Shown here: positions 1 through 6,026 of the stretch, piece by piece
How positions within the stretch are numbered: the first letter of the stretch is position 1
Layout: every line of letters starts with the position of its first letter
Translations under genes and position numbers: made by a program
Notes under the pieces: model-generated
Seen by the model: the letters and a program-made list of their open reading frames with translations, nothing else
What the model was told of the DNA's origin: nothing
Databases searched by the model: none
Origin: Ekhidna sp.
GTDB taxonomy: Bacteria > Bacteroidota > Bacteroidia > Cytophagales > Cyclobacteriaceae
Direction of reading: 5' to 3'
Assembly (NCBI GenBank): GCA_013214445.1
Contig: JABSPG010000193.1
Coordinates: forward strand, 1 to 7,164
Length of the DNA stretch: 7,164 bases

Positions 1-243
1 GGATTTGAATTACTGCCTAAGGAGTTTACCATGTCTCAATTGATCAATGTATATGAAGCGATTTTTGACACCAACATTGACGACCGCAACTTTAGAAAGA
101 AAATGCTGAAGTCAGGCCTGCTGACTAATCTCAATAAAAAAGACATGTCAACCTCAAGAAAGGGTTCCTTCCTATACAATTTTAACGAAGAGCGCTATCA
201 GATACTACAGCAAAAAGGCTATCACTTCGACTTCAGCTTTTGA
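1..243 (+). CDS. NUDIX hydrolase / NrtR-type regulator, C-terminal part (5' end outside window)
   Basis: The reading frame is open from base 1 and ends at TGA 241-243, so this is the last 80 codons of a longer gene. The ATG at 31 is very likely internal, because the residues before it (GFELLPKEFT) already match the family. The run FELLP-x-x-FT, then YEAIF, DDRNFRKKML and RKGSFLYNF is what I know from the C-terminal winged-helix domain of Bacteroidota NUDIX proteins related to the NAD-metabolism regulator NrtR. Such proteins have an N-terminal NUDIX domain and a C-terminal DNA-binding domain of about 80 residues. The catalytic NUDIX box would lie left of the window and cannot be checked, so it is unknown whether this copy is an active hydrolase, a sugar- or nucleotide-responsive repressor, or both. 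Assignment to the family is fairly secure; the ligand and target genes are not. Confidence 0.82.
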   Translation, partial: GFELLPKEFTMSQLINVYEAIFDTNIDDRNFRKKMLKSGLLTNLNKKDMSTSRKGSFLYNFNEERYQILQQKGYHFDFSF

Positions 244-382
244 GGGAGTGGATAAAAACACAGAAATGTGTAAGGTTGGGTTTACTATACTCGAGCATAT
301 CTTCGTACTCTGGAAGAGTATCTATATTTATTAATTGCGGAAGCAAAAAAAGCAATTCCACGAACCTCAATGAATATGTCAA

Positions 383-892
383 ATGCAGGTACACAAGGAG
401 AATAGTAGCATTAAAATTATTAGTGATTCAAAATGGTCACCCATCAAAGGAATGCTTTTTGGGATTATTTCAGGAACGGCCATAGGGATCGTCAATGAAA
501 GTGTGGAAGCCGGGATTTCAGTGTTTGCCGTTGTTTCCATTGCAGGAATCCTACTAACCTTATACGAGCGCCTATCGATTTTCAAGGAGGTTATAGTCGA
601 TTTCAACACCCACACTCTTGTAGGTAAAAACATATTTTTAGGACATACAATCAAGTCATTAAAAATAGACTCGTTCGACTCTGGTATTTTTTATTTTTCG
701 CACTACGACTCAAGCAAAAAGTTCTTTAGAAAGTATTACTTGAATTTCAAGCATCCAGACAAATCATACACTTTGATCCTTTTAGCGGGGAAAGAAACGT
801 TGAAAGAAGTATCAGAATTCTTGGAGCAGCATGGTATTAAGGCCAAGATTCAAGGCCAGCGAATTGGTCAATTCCTAGTTCAGGATGGGTGA
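383..892 (+). CDS. Hypothetical membrane protein with a two-helix hairpin and a C-terminal cytosolic-type domain
   Basis: I do not recognise this 169-residue protein. The ATG at 383 is the first usable start after an in-frame stop at 371-373; no Shine-Dalgarno sequence precedes it, as is usual in Bacteroidota. Residues about 22-38 (MLFGIISGTAIGIV) and 43-61 (AGISVFAVVSIAGILLTLY) are two hydrophobic segments separated by a short turn with Asn and Glu, giving a membrane hairpin. From about residue 68 the protein is soluble, with alternating hydrophobic strands (EVIVDF, TLVGKNIFL, KSLKIDSF, YYLNFKH, SYTLILLAG) and a closing helix (KETLKEVSEFLEQHG). This strand-rich fold plus final helix after a TM hairpin resembles bacterial PH-like (bPH) membrane proteins; that is a structural inference only. 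It lies 139 bp after the NUDIX gene and converges on the next gene. Confidence 0.6.
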   Translation: MQVHKENSSIKIISDSKWSPIKGMLFGIISGTAIGIVNESVEAGISVFAVVSIAGILLTLYERLSIFKEVIVDFNTHTLVGKNIFLGHTIKSLKIDSFDSGIFYFSHYDSSKKFFRKYYLNFKHPDKSYTLILLAGKETLKEVSEFLEQHGIKAKIQGQRIGQFLVQDG

Positions 893-904
893 GTCATGTT
901 CACC

Positions 905-940
905 TCAAATTGAGAAAAACTTGATGTAAAAGCAATTTGA
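905..940. repeat. 8-bp perfect inverted repeat between convergent genes
   Basis: TCAAATTG at 905-912 is mirrored by CAATTTGA at 933-940, with a 20-base loop. It sits just after the stop of the upstream plus-strand gene and before the end of the convergent minus-strand gene, where a bidirectional terminator would be expected. The stem is AT-rich, the loop is long and no T-tract follows, so a terminator role is only a weak possibility. Confidence 0.3.
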
Positions 941-1035
941 TAGTGACCCACTCTTCAAGTCACTTCATACTTACAAAAGCATCGCTATTCACTCCATTCA
1001 CTTCCCTATCAATGAAGACTTTTAAATCAATCATT

Positions 1036-1560
1036 CTAGAACTTATACCCCATTCCAAATGCTACTGTCCAGGTGTTGAACTGATTGAATCGATTATCGT
1101 AGAAAAAGGTAGGAGCTATATCAAAATGTTTGTCTAACAAGAACTCATACTCTAATCCAAGACGAACTACTTCCAAACTTTCATTGGCATCAAATTCAAT
1201 TCCGGGTCCGGCATAGAAGACCAACTCTTTCCAAACTTTAACCAGCAAATCCAATGAAGTGACGACAGGGAAATGCCTTTCAATGTGTTCCCCTTTCTGA
1301 TTCACCACCACAAAAGATTCGATTTCAAGGTCATTATGGAGTCCAATACCCAAGTGATCACTCCACCAGAATTCAATATCTAGTGCCCAGGAGGCAATGG
1401 GCGTATGCTCACCACCCTGCTCAAGGGCTATAAAAGTATGCCCAATAAGTGGTGATATCCTCCAGTATGGAGAGGAAATATGTACATTTTCATTTTGCTG
1501 TGAATAGGCTTGATGTCCCGAGGCTGCCAGTAGGATAATCATCAAAATACGATACTTCAT
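1036..1560 (-). CDS. Small exported protein, probable outer-membrane beta-barrel, unknown function
   Basis: I choose the start at 1560 (174 residues) because it opens with a clear signal peptide, MKYRILMIILLAASGHQAYS, with likely cleavage before QQ at 21-22. A longer frame to 1629 would bury that signal behind 23 residues. The mature part is a chain of amphipathic strands, many carrying aromatic residues: YWRISPLIGHTFI (32-44), SWALDIEFWW (57-66), GIGLHNDLEIESFVV (71-85), LVFYAGPGIEF (113-123), VVRLGLEYEFLL (131-142) and FDIAPTFFYD (146-155). It ends in WTVAFGMGYKF, with a C-terminal Phe typical of outer-membrane barrels. With room for about eight strands it would be a small barrel. I recall similar uncharacterised Bacteroidota proteins with the GLHNDLE pattern, but no function. 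It is transcribed divergently from the cytochrome c peroxidase gene, so the two may share the regulatory region between them. Confidence 0.7.
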   Translation of the reverse strand: MKYRILMIILLAASGHQAYSQQNENVHISSPYWRISPLIGHTFIALEQGGEHTPIASWALDIEFWWSDHLGIGLHNDLEIESFVVVNQKGEHIERHFPVVTSLDLLVKVWKELVFYAGPGIEFDANESLEVVRLGLEYEFLLDKHFDIAPTFFYDNRFNQFNTWTVAFGMGYKF

Positions 1561-1681
1561 AGTTGGATGCCAGCTTGTGATTTCCAGTTGGACAAAACTG
1601 AAAACAAATTGGAATGATAAAACACTCAAAAAGCAGGTAGTCCTATGACTTTTGACAGCACTTCGATCTTACCCAAAATCA

Positions 1682-1749
1682 GAATTGAAGTTCACCACTT
1701 ATCGATAGACCCCAAATAAACCTCTTCCTAGTCTATCGATGAATTGAAG
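1682..1749. promoter_or_regulatory. Inverted repeat flanked by direct repeats in divergent intergenic region
   Basis: Between the minus-strand barrel gene (start 1560) and the peroxidase gene (start 1844) lies a perfect 10-bp inverted repeat: ATCGATAGAC at 1701-1710 and GTCTATCGAT at 1731-1740. The arm centres are 30 bp apart, close to three helical turns. In addition GAATTGAAG occurs twice in direct orientation, at 1682-1690 and 1741-1749. A divergent promoter region is a plausible place for an operator, so binding of a dimeric regulator is a reasonable inference. A cruciform, an RNA hairpin in a leader, or chance are alternatives. No strong TTTG / TAnnTTTG promoter pair could be fixed next to it. 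Confidence 0.4.
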
Positions 1750-1843
1750 GACTTGATCTTAATAAATGTTAAATTCATCAGATACCGAAAATGTTGACTA
1801 CTCGTATTTTCTATTCCTCCCGTTCTACAGAAAACGAAAAGAT

Positions 1844-3040
1844 ATGTCATTATTCAAATCAATATTCATTTTTATCGCATTAGCGACCCTATCTTTTTTT
1901 TCAGGATGTAGCTCAGAGGAACCAGAAGAACATGTAATGGTCATTTCATCCCAGGATGCAGTACTTAGGAAGTTTGAGGGTAAGATCAATTTGGAAGATC
2001 TTCCAAACTATGCAAATCAAAATATTCCGACCTATATAAGTAAAGACAATACGAATGGGAACGCAATTACTGATGGTGGGGCGGTATTAGGGCGCGTACT
2101 CTTCTATGACAAAAATCTTTCATCAAACAACACCATTTCATGTGCAAGTTGCCACCAACAATCATTTGCATTTGGTGATGGAGCTGTGGCCTCAACAGGA
2201 GTCAATGGAACAACTGGCCGCCATTCTATGAGATTGGTTAACGCTCGATTTAGCGATGAAAATAACTTTTTCTGGGACGAGCGAGCAAATACGCTTGAAG
2301 GGCAAACCACCCAGCCAATCCAAGATCACATTGAAATGGGTTTTAGTGGAGAAAATGGGGATGAAAATCTGGATGTTCTATTGGATAGACTCGAATCAAT
2401 TGACTACTACAACGAACTGTTCACTTTTGTTTATGGTGATGCTCAGGTGACAGAGAACAGAATGCAAACTGCCCTAGCGCAGTTTATTAGAAGCATTCAA
2501 TCCTTTGATTCCAAATATGACATTGGAAGAGCTCGAGTAAATAATAACAATAGCTCGTTCCCAAATTTCACGGAGCTAGAAAACACCGGCAAAGATCTTT
2601 TTGCTGGACGACCTGATTTAAACAACAATGGGATAAGAGTAGGCGGTGGGCTTGGTTGCAACACCTGCCATCGAGCTCCCGAATTTGACATAGACCCAGA
2701 CTCAAGAAATAATGGAGTCATATCTTCCCTGGATGGAAGTCAAGATACGGAGGTGACTAGATCCCCTACACTAAGAGACCTCCTTAATCAAAATGGGAAC
2801 GCCAACGGACCATACATGCACAATGGATTTTCTGATCAACTAGAGGATGTGCTAGCTCACTACAATGATATTGGCAACAACATAGACGGACTGGATCGAA
2901 GGTTGCAAGAGAGAGGAAATGGACAAAACCTTATGATGACTACTACTGAAATCGAGGCAATCATTGCATTCCTAGAAACACTGACTGGATCGGATGTCTA
3001 TACGAATGAAAAATGGAGTGACCCGTTTCCAAACGAATGA
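1844..3040 (+). CDS. Di-heme cytochrome c peroxidase (CcpA/MauG family), lipoprotein
   Basis: Members of this family reduce hydrogen peroxide to water with electrons from small c-type cytochromes or similar donors; MauG-type relatives carry out other oxidations. I choose the start at 1844 (398 residues) because MSLFKSIFIFIALATLSFFSGC is a lipoprotein signal with lipidated Cys22; the in-frame ATG at 1766 would add 26 unneeded residues. Two covalent heme sites are visible: CASCH at 100-104 and CNTCH at 272-276. Between them lie family hallmarks: RHSMRLVNA (126-134), FWDERANTLEGQ (143-154), PIQDHIEMG (158-166) and an ALAQFIRSI helix (210-218). The C-terminal PYMHNG (323-328) followed by DQLEDVLAHYN is the usual signature near the second heme. 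Length fits the family. The residues after Cys22 (SSEEPEEH) are strongly acidic, like known Bacteroidota surface-export signals, so the protein may be on the cell surface rather than periplasmic. A physiological substrate other than peroxide cannot be excluded. Confidence 0.93.
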   Translation: MSLFKSIFIFIALATLSFFSGCSSEEPEEHVMVISSQDAVLRKFEGKINLEDLPNYANQNIPTYISKDNTNGNAITDGGAVLGRVLFYDKNLSSNNTISCASCHQQSFAFGDGAVASTGVNGTTGRHSMRLVNARFSDENNFFWDERANTLEGQTTQPIQDHIEMGFSGENGDENLDVLLDRLESIDYYNELFTFVYGDAQVTENRMQTALAQFIRSIQSFDSKYDIGRARVNNNNSSFPNFTELENTGKDLFAGRPDLNNNGIRVGGGLGCNTCHRAPEFDIDPDSRNNGVISSLDGSQDTEVTRSPTLRDLLNQNGNANGPYMHNGFSDQLEDVLAHYNDIGNNIDGLDRRLQERGNGQNLMMTTTEIEAIIAFLETLTGSDVYTNEKWSDPFPNE

Positions 3041-3054
3041 TGCAAATGCTTTGA

Positions 3055-3082
3055 ATCCTTTTACTTGATTGTGGTAAAGGAT
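3055..3082 (+). terminator. Possible hairpin terminator after the peroxidase gene
   Basis: ATCCTTTTAC at 3055-3064 pairs with GTAAAGGAT at 3074-3082 (nine pairs, one bulged T), enclosing a nine-base loop, 15 bases after the peroxidase stop codon. It is followed only by GCTTTAG, not by a real T-tract, so it could be a weak or factor-assisted terminator or an mRNA-stabilising stem. If it terminates, the next gene would need its own promoter within 3083-3198. Confidence 0.35.
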
Positions 3083-3198
3083 GCTTTAGTCAGCATACCA
3101 TTTTGAATTAAATCAACTTGAAAAGTTCAGAAGGTGACAAATCCTACATAGGTACAGCTCATGCTATAGTCTAGATTACAGGCTACTTACAGCATATC

Positions 3199-3765
3199 AT
3201 GCAAAAACAAGAAAGGCTTACACTAGACCTAAATGCACCAGCACCCATTTTTAAAGTAATAGACATCTTTGATAGAGAGATAGACTTGACTAAGTATAAA
3301 GGCAAAAAAGCACTGATTGCTTTTTTCAGACATGCGGGTTGTCCATTCTGTAATACGAGGGTGCATAACCTCCAAAAACACTATGAAGTATTGAAGTCAA
3401 AAAGGCTTGAGATGATTTTCTTTTTCGAATCGAAAAAAGAGCTTCTGAAGTCCAGTCATTTCCACAATAGTATCTCTCCTATCCCTTTGATATCAGATCC
3501 TGATAAGACCTGGTACCACAAGTATGGAGTAGAAAGCTCAGGACTTAAATCAGCTAAGAGCCATTTCACTTCGTTCTTTCAACAAGTCTTTGAGGCGAAA
3601 AAGAAGAAAGTACCTGTTCATTGGATGTCAGGAAACGAGTCAATCAAGACCATCCCTGCTGAGTTTCTCATGGATGAAAAAGGTATCATCCGAAAAGTAC
3701 ACTACGCTAAAGGATTGCGAGATAGAATGGCCATCGATGAGATAATCGAATTTGCAAACAGCTAA
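3199..3765 (+). CDS. Peroxiredoxin-like (AhpC/TSA, thioredoxin-fold) protein
   Basis: The 188-residue protein has no signal peptide, so it should act in the cytoplasm. An opening APAPIFKVIDIFDREIDL (residues 13-30) is the usual first strand region of AhpC/TSA proteins. It is followed by strand KKALIAFFRHAGCPFC (36-51), in which C48-P-F-C51 occupies the active-site position. The FFRHAGCPFCNTRVHNL pattern resembles the peroxiredoxin-like group with an R-x(3)-C-P-x-C centre rather than classical 2-Cys AhpC. A later PAEFLMDEKGIIRKVHYAKG is the typical cis-Pro strand and beta-hairpin of the thioredoxin fold. An insertion rich in Lys and aromatics (about 115-150) separates the halves. The role is probably thiol-dependent reduction of peroxide or disulfide exchange; the substrate is unknown. 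It follows the di-heme peroxidase in the same direction after 158 bp, and its stop lies 8 bp from the convergent ddl gene. Confidence 0.8.
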   Translation: MQKQERLTLDLNAPAPIFKVIDIFDREIDLTKYKGKKALIAFFRHAGCPFCNTRVHNLQKHYEVLKSKRLEMIFFFESKKELLKSSHFHNSISPIPLISDPDKTWYHKYGVESSGLKSAKSHFTSFFQQVFEAKKKKVPVHWMSGNESIKTIPAEFLMDEKGIIRKVHYAKGLRDRMAIDEIIEFANS

Positions 3766-3773
3766 AGCAGAAA

Positions 3774-4793
3774 CTATCCTCTTTCGATAGCCAACTCGAT
3801 CAATCTATCCAATAGTGATGCATATACAAGACCTTCAGACATCCAAAGTTTTGGATACATGCTAATACTTGTAAAACCCGGAATTGTATTCACCTCATTT
3901 ACAAACACTTGACCATCGTCAGTTAAAAACATATCTACTCTGGACATTCCTTCACACTCTAAAGTCTGATAGGTTTTCAAGGCTGTTGATTTCAGTAAAG
4001 GAAGGTGTGTTTCGTCAACATTAGCTGGTATAATAATCTCCGCCTCAGAGGTAGCGTCGTATTTCTCGTCGAATGAATAAAAATTTCCAGATCTCACTTC
4101 TCCTACCCCAGTCGCACTTGGTTCTTCATTCCCAAGGACTGCACATTCTAGCTCCCTTCCCGAGATACTCTTTTCAACAAGAACCTTTTTGTCGTAGGAT
4201 AGCGCATCTTTAATCGCATGATTCCATTCAGCTTCATTGGAAACCCGGTGCACACCAACTGAAGATCCCATATTTGCCGGCTTCACAAAGACTGGAAGAC
4301 CAAATTCAGATTTCACCTGATCGAAGGAGATAGATTGCTGTCCTTTTCTAATCAATCGCCAAGGAGCAACACCAATACCGGCCTGAGCTAGTAACCTCTT
4401 GGTCATATCTTTGTCCATAGAGACTGCAGATCCCAATAGATTTGGCCCAACAAAGGGTAGCCCCAACATGGCCAGTAAACCTTGTACTGTGCCATCTTCA
4501 CCATTAGGCCCATGCAGTATTGGAAAAACAACATCAAATGGGCCTAGCGATCCTTCACTAGTTGAAAAAACTTCTTTTGAGCCAGGTGTGATTGATACTA
4601 ACCGGCCTTGAGTTGAGATTTCAATATCCAGATCTTCTTCAATCAAATGCCTCCACTCACCACCTCGAGAAATACCAATTATTGTGGTATGGTATTTCGA
4701 CCGATCAAATGACTCAAGAATATTCTTCGTAGACCTAAGTGAAATCGGATGTTCAGGGGACTGACCTCCACAAAGTACCAGTAGCTTCTTCAT
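3774..4793 (-). CDS. ddl: D-alanine--D-alanine ligase
   Basis: This ATP-grasp ligase joins two D-alanines, using ATP, to make the dipeptide that ends the peptidoglycan stem peptide; it acts in the cytoplasm. The 339-residue length is normal. Visible motifs: N-terminal GGQSPEHPIS (9-18) with E14 at the position of the catalytic Glu15 of E. coli DdlB; FPILHGPNGEDGTVQG (90-105); VFVKPANMGSSVG (168-180) with ATP-binding K171 and the Ser pair 177-178; the loop GNFYSFDEKYD (236-246), where Y245 fits the Tyr216 position; and metal ligands D287, E300 and N302 in SRVDMFL and VNEVNTIPGFTSISMYP. The ending DRLIELAIERG and the ECAVLGN segment resemble the DdlA type more than DdlB. The Y residue supports D-Ala-D-Ala rather than D-lactate specificity, and no van-type resistance genes are nearby. 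The first-motif EHE is EHP here (P16). It lies 32 bp downstream of a small co-oriented gene, probably one operon. Confidence 0.96.
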   Translation of the reverse strand: MKKLLVLCGGQSPEHPISLRSTKNILESFDRSKYHTTIIGISRGGEWRHLIEEDLDIEISTQGRLVSITPGSKEVFSTSEGSLGPFDVVFPILHGPNGEDGTVQGLLAMLGLPFVGPNLLGSAVSMDKDMTKRLLAQAGIGVAPWRLIRKGQQSISFDQVKSEFGLPVFVKPANMGSSVGVHRVSNEAEWNHAIKDALSYDKKVLVEKSISGRELECAVLGNEEPSATGVGEVRSGNFYSFDEKYDATSEAEIIIPANVDETHLPLLKSTALKTYQTLECEGMSRVDMFLTDDGQVFVNEVNTIPGFTSISMYPKLWMSEGLVYASLLDRLIELAIERG

Positions 4794-4825
4794 TTGATTT
4801 TTGTTTTCTCTTTAAGAGAGACCCT

Positions 4826-5035
4826 TTAACCATAGATCTCCCTCAGTTCAAAATCCTCTCCTTTTCCAAATTGTATCAATTCGCTCATCAAATAGCTTTC
4901 TAATGAGAAAAGGTCTTTAAGCCTGTAATCATTCCTCCCTATCACCTCCAGTAAGGTAAATTCACTTGTCTCTCCATAGTTGGTTAATCGGTATTTTTTT
5001 CCAACCCGCATACTTGAAAATGCCAATCCACTCAT
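4826..5035 (-). CDS. Small hypothetical protein upstream of ddl
   Basis: I cannot assign a function to this 69-residue acidic protein. It is judged a real gene because it is in the same direction as ddl, 32 bp before it, has normal codon content and a composition that reads as a compact domain. Short strands (KKYRLTNYG, EFTLLEVIG, DYRLKDLF) alternate with turns, followed by a helix-like SYLMSELIQF and a final EDFELREI strand. This suggests a small beta-barrel or SH3-like fold, by eye only. There is no signal peptide, membrane helix or metal-binding cysteine. An internal Met at residue 9 (SSMRVGKKY) is an alternative start that would keep the whole folded part. I have an impression that similar proteins occur in other Cytophagales; a database search would be needed to confirm this. 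Co-transcription with ddl is likely, but involvement in cell-wall synthesis is only a guess. Confidence 0.65.
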   Translation of the reverse strand: MSGLAFSSMRVGKKYRLTNYGETSEFTLLEVIGRNDYRLKDLFSLESYLMSELIQFGKGEDFELREIYG

Positions 5036-5079
5036 AACACGGCAATATTATTCAGCCAATTTTGATTTATTTTTACTTT
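5036..5079. promoter_or_regulatory. Short divergent intergenic region
   Basis: Only 44 bp separate the start of the minus-strand hypothetical/ddl pair from the start of the plus-strand lipoprotein, so promoters for both directions should lie here or overlap the coding starts. On the plus strand CAATTTTG (5057-5064) matches the Bacteroidota -7 element TAnnTTTG at five of six fixed bases. On the minus strand TAATATTG (complement of 5043-5050) also matches five of six, but would give an almost leaderless transcript. Neither has a clear TTTG -33 partner, so the exact promoters are unresolved. Confidence 0.35.
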
Positions 5080-5523
5080 ATGCAAAAATTTCAGAAACTC
5101 TTATTACTTACTTGTATAGCCTGGCTTTCGGTTAGTTGCAGTGAAGATGATGAATCTACTGACTTTGTAGGGATTTGGGAGGGTTCTTCCCTTCAGAAAA
5201 CTGACTGTATGAATCCAGTCGATAACACTACCACAAGGAGGAGCTGTGATGATACCCAGTGCTTTAGGCTAATTCTTAATGGAGATAACTCCTTTTCCTT
5301 CCAAGAAGGGCTTCCTATAAAATCTGGAAGGTGGGATGTTAGCGGTGATAGTCTTTCGCTGTGCATAGAGGAAGACGGGGAAGAGGTATGCGAAACTTTT
5401 ATTGTTTCTCTGACAAGTGTCACCCTGTCACTAGGCACACTTAATGAGGCCAATGGATGTCTCACAAATCAAATTTTTGACAGAGTACAAGATACCAGCC
5501 AGGATGAGGATCCGAACTCGTAG
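5080..5523 (+). CDS. Small cysteine-rich lipoprotein, lipocalin-like
   Basis: I choose ATG 5080 (147 residues), which gives a compact signal MQKFQKLLLLTCIAWLSVSC with lipidated Cys20; the upstream TTG at 5062 only adds an unlikely hydrophobic extension. After Cys20 comes SEDDES, an acidic stretch like Bacteroidota lipoprotein surface-export signals. The mature domain begins FVGIWEGSS, where G31-x-W33 is the GxW motif of the first strand of lipocalin-like barrels. Strand pairs follow (FRLILNGDNSFSFQE, KSGRWDVSGDSLSLC, CETFIVSLTSVTLSL), matching the lipocalin-like meander of small Bacteroidota lipoproteins in which a GRW-type turn recurs. Six further cysteines (43, 56, 61, 95, 104, 127) could make three disulfides. 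The C-terminus is a short acidic tail (QDTSQDEDPNS). The ligand and role are unknown. It is divergent from the ddl pair and has no co-oriented neighbour within 500 bp. Confidence 0.72.
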   Translation: MQKFQKLLLLTCIAWLSVSCSEDDESTDFVGIWEGSSLQKTDCMNPVDNTTTRRSCDDTQCFRLILNGDNSFSFQEGLPIKSGRWDVSGDSLSLCIEEDGEEVCETFIVSLTSVTLSLGTLNEANGCLTNQIFDRVQDTSQDEDPNS

Positions 5524-5979
5524 CAAACAGCTATTACTGAGAGAAAAAGAGCACTTATTATTTAGATCTTCATCCATCCAAGAGGTTGATTTTTTTTTAA
5601 AATAATAGATAACAGCAAAGAAGTATTCCATGAAACGTTTGATGGACAGACTTAGCGTTATGTAAATTCTTGTTTTCACTTAAGAATCAATGAGTGTTTG
5701 CACCCAAACTAGTGCTAGATAATAAGTTACTGATACGGCTCTGATCCTACCTTAAAAGGTATGGTTTGATCTAGTTCTCTGAGCTACTAACAATACGTAA
5801 CAAACTCACTTCTGAGTAAGCCGATTACAGCTCATCATGCGTTAATTTGTTTTACTTGCCAGCAGGCTGGATCTTCAGGATTCAACAAATGTCGACTTTA
5901 AAGGACTGACAGTTGCGACACTTCAGATTTTTACTCCAGGATGAACCCAAACTCGGGGATCAGTTTAAAACCAAAGCTG

Positions 5980-6012
5980 CAGATAGATCTTAGCATTGAT
6001 TTTATCTATCTG
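5980..6012. repeat. 9-bp perfect inverted repeat upstream of the secreted beta-helix gene
   Basis: CAGATAGAT at 5980-5988 is mirrored by ATCTATCTG at 6004-6012, with a 15-base loop. The right end is 67 bases before the start codon at 6080. A candidate promoter -33 element (5995-5998) falls in the loop, so if that promoter is real the repeat could be an operator. A transcribed hairpin before the CT-rich run at 6021-6034 is the alternative. Confidence 0.4.
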
Positions 6013-6026
6013 AATAGCTATCTTTC
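5995..6026 (+). promoter_or_regulatory. Candidate Bacteroidota-type promoter for the secreted beta-helix gene
   Basis: ATTG at 5995-5998 (three of four bases of TTTG), a 20-base spacer and TATCTTTC at 6019-6026 (five of six fixed bases of TAnnTTTG) give the spacing expected of a primary sigma factor promoter in this phylum. The implied leader is about 45 bases. Both boxes are imperfect, and in AT-rich DNA such matches arise by chance. Confidence 0.25.

Noticed and set aside
258..271. ACACA-GAAA-TGTGT hairpin after the NUDIX gene as a terminator
   Set aside because: It has only five pairs, mostly weak, and no T-tract follows.
275..305. GTTG, 19-base spacer and TATCTTCG as a promoter before the membrane-protein gene
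   Set aside because: Both boxes are imperfect, and the implied leader of about 70 bases is not otherwise supported.
240..485. Plus-strand frame of 81 codons starting at a TTG after the NUDIX stop
   Set aside because: It has a rare start, no recognisable pattern and overlaps the better membrane-protein frame by 103 bases.
379..654. Minus-strand frame of 91 codons
   Set aside because: It lies almost wholly opposite the two-helix membrane protein, and its residues look like a complement shadow.
937..1137. Plus-strand frame of 66 codons
   Set aside because: It overlaps the 3' end of the barrel gene on the other strand and shows no domain or signal peptide.
2104..2721. Minus- and plus-strand frames inside the peroxidase gene
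   Set aside because: They are opposite or out of frame with a gene whose heme motifs are intact.
5590..5598. Nine-base T run as a terminator for the lipoprotein gene
   Set aside because: No stable stem precedes it; the nearest pairing is four bases.
5193..5679. Two minus-strand frames (90 and 82 codons) across the lipoprotein gene and its downstream region
   Set aside because: One is opposite the lipoprotein; the other is a low-complexity Lys/Ile/Ser/Tyr mix with no family pattern and no sensible neighbour.
5666..5687. ATTCTT / AAGAAT hairpin
   Set aside because: Six AT-rich pairs with a ten-base loop are expected by chance in this DNA.
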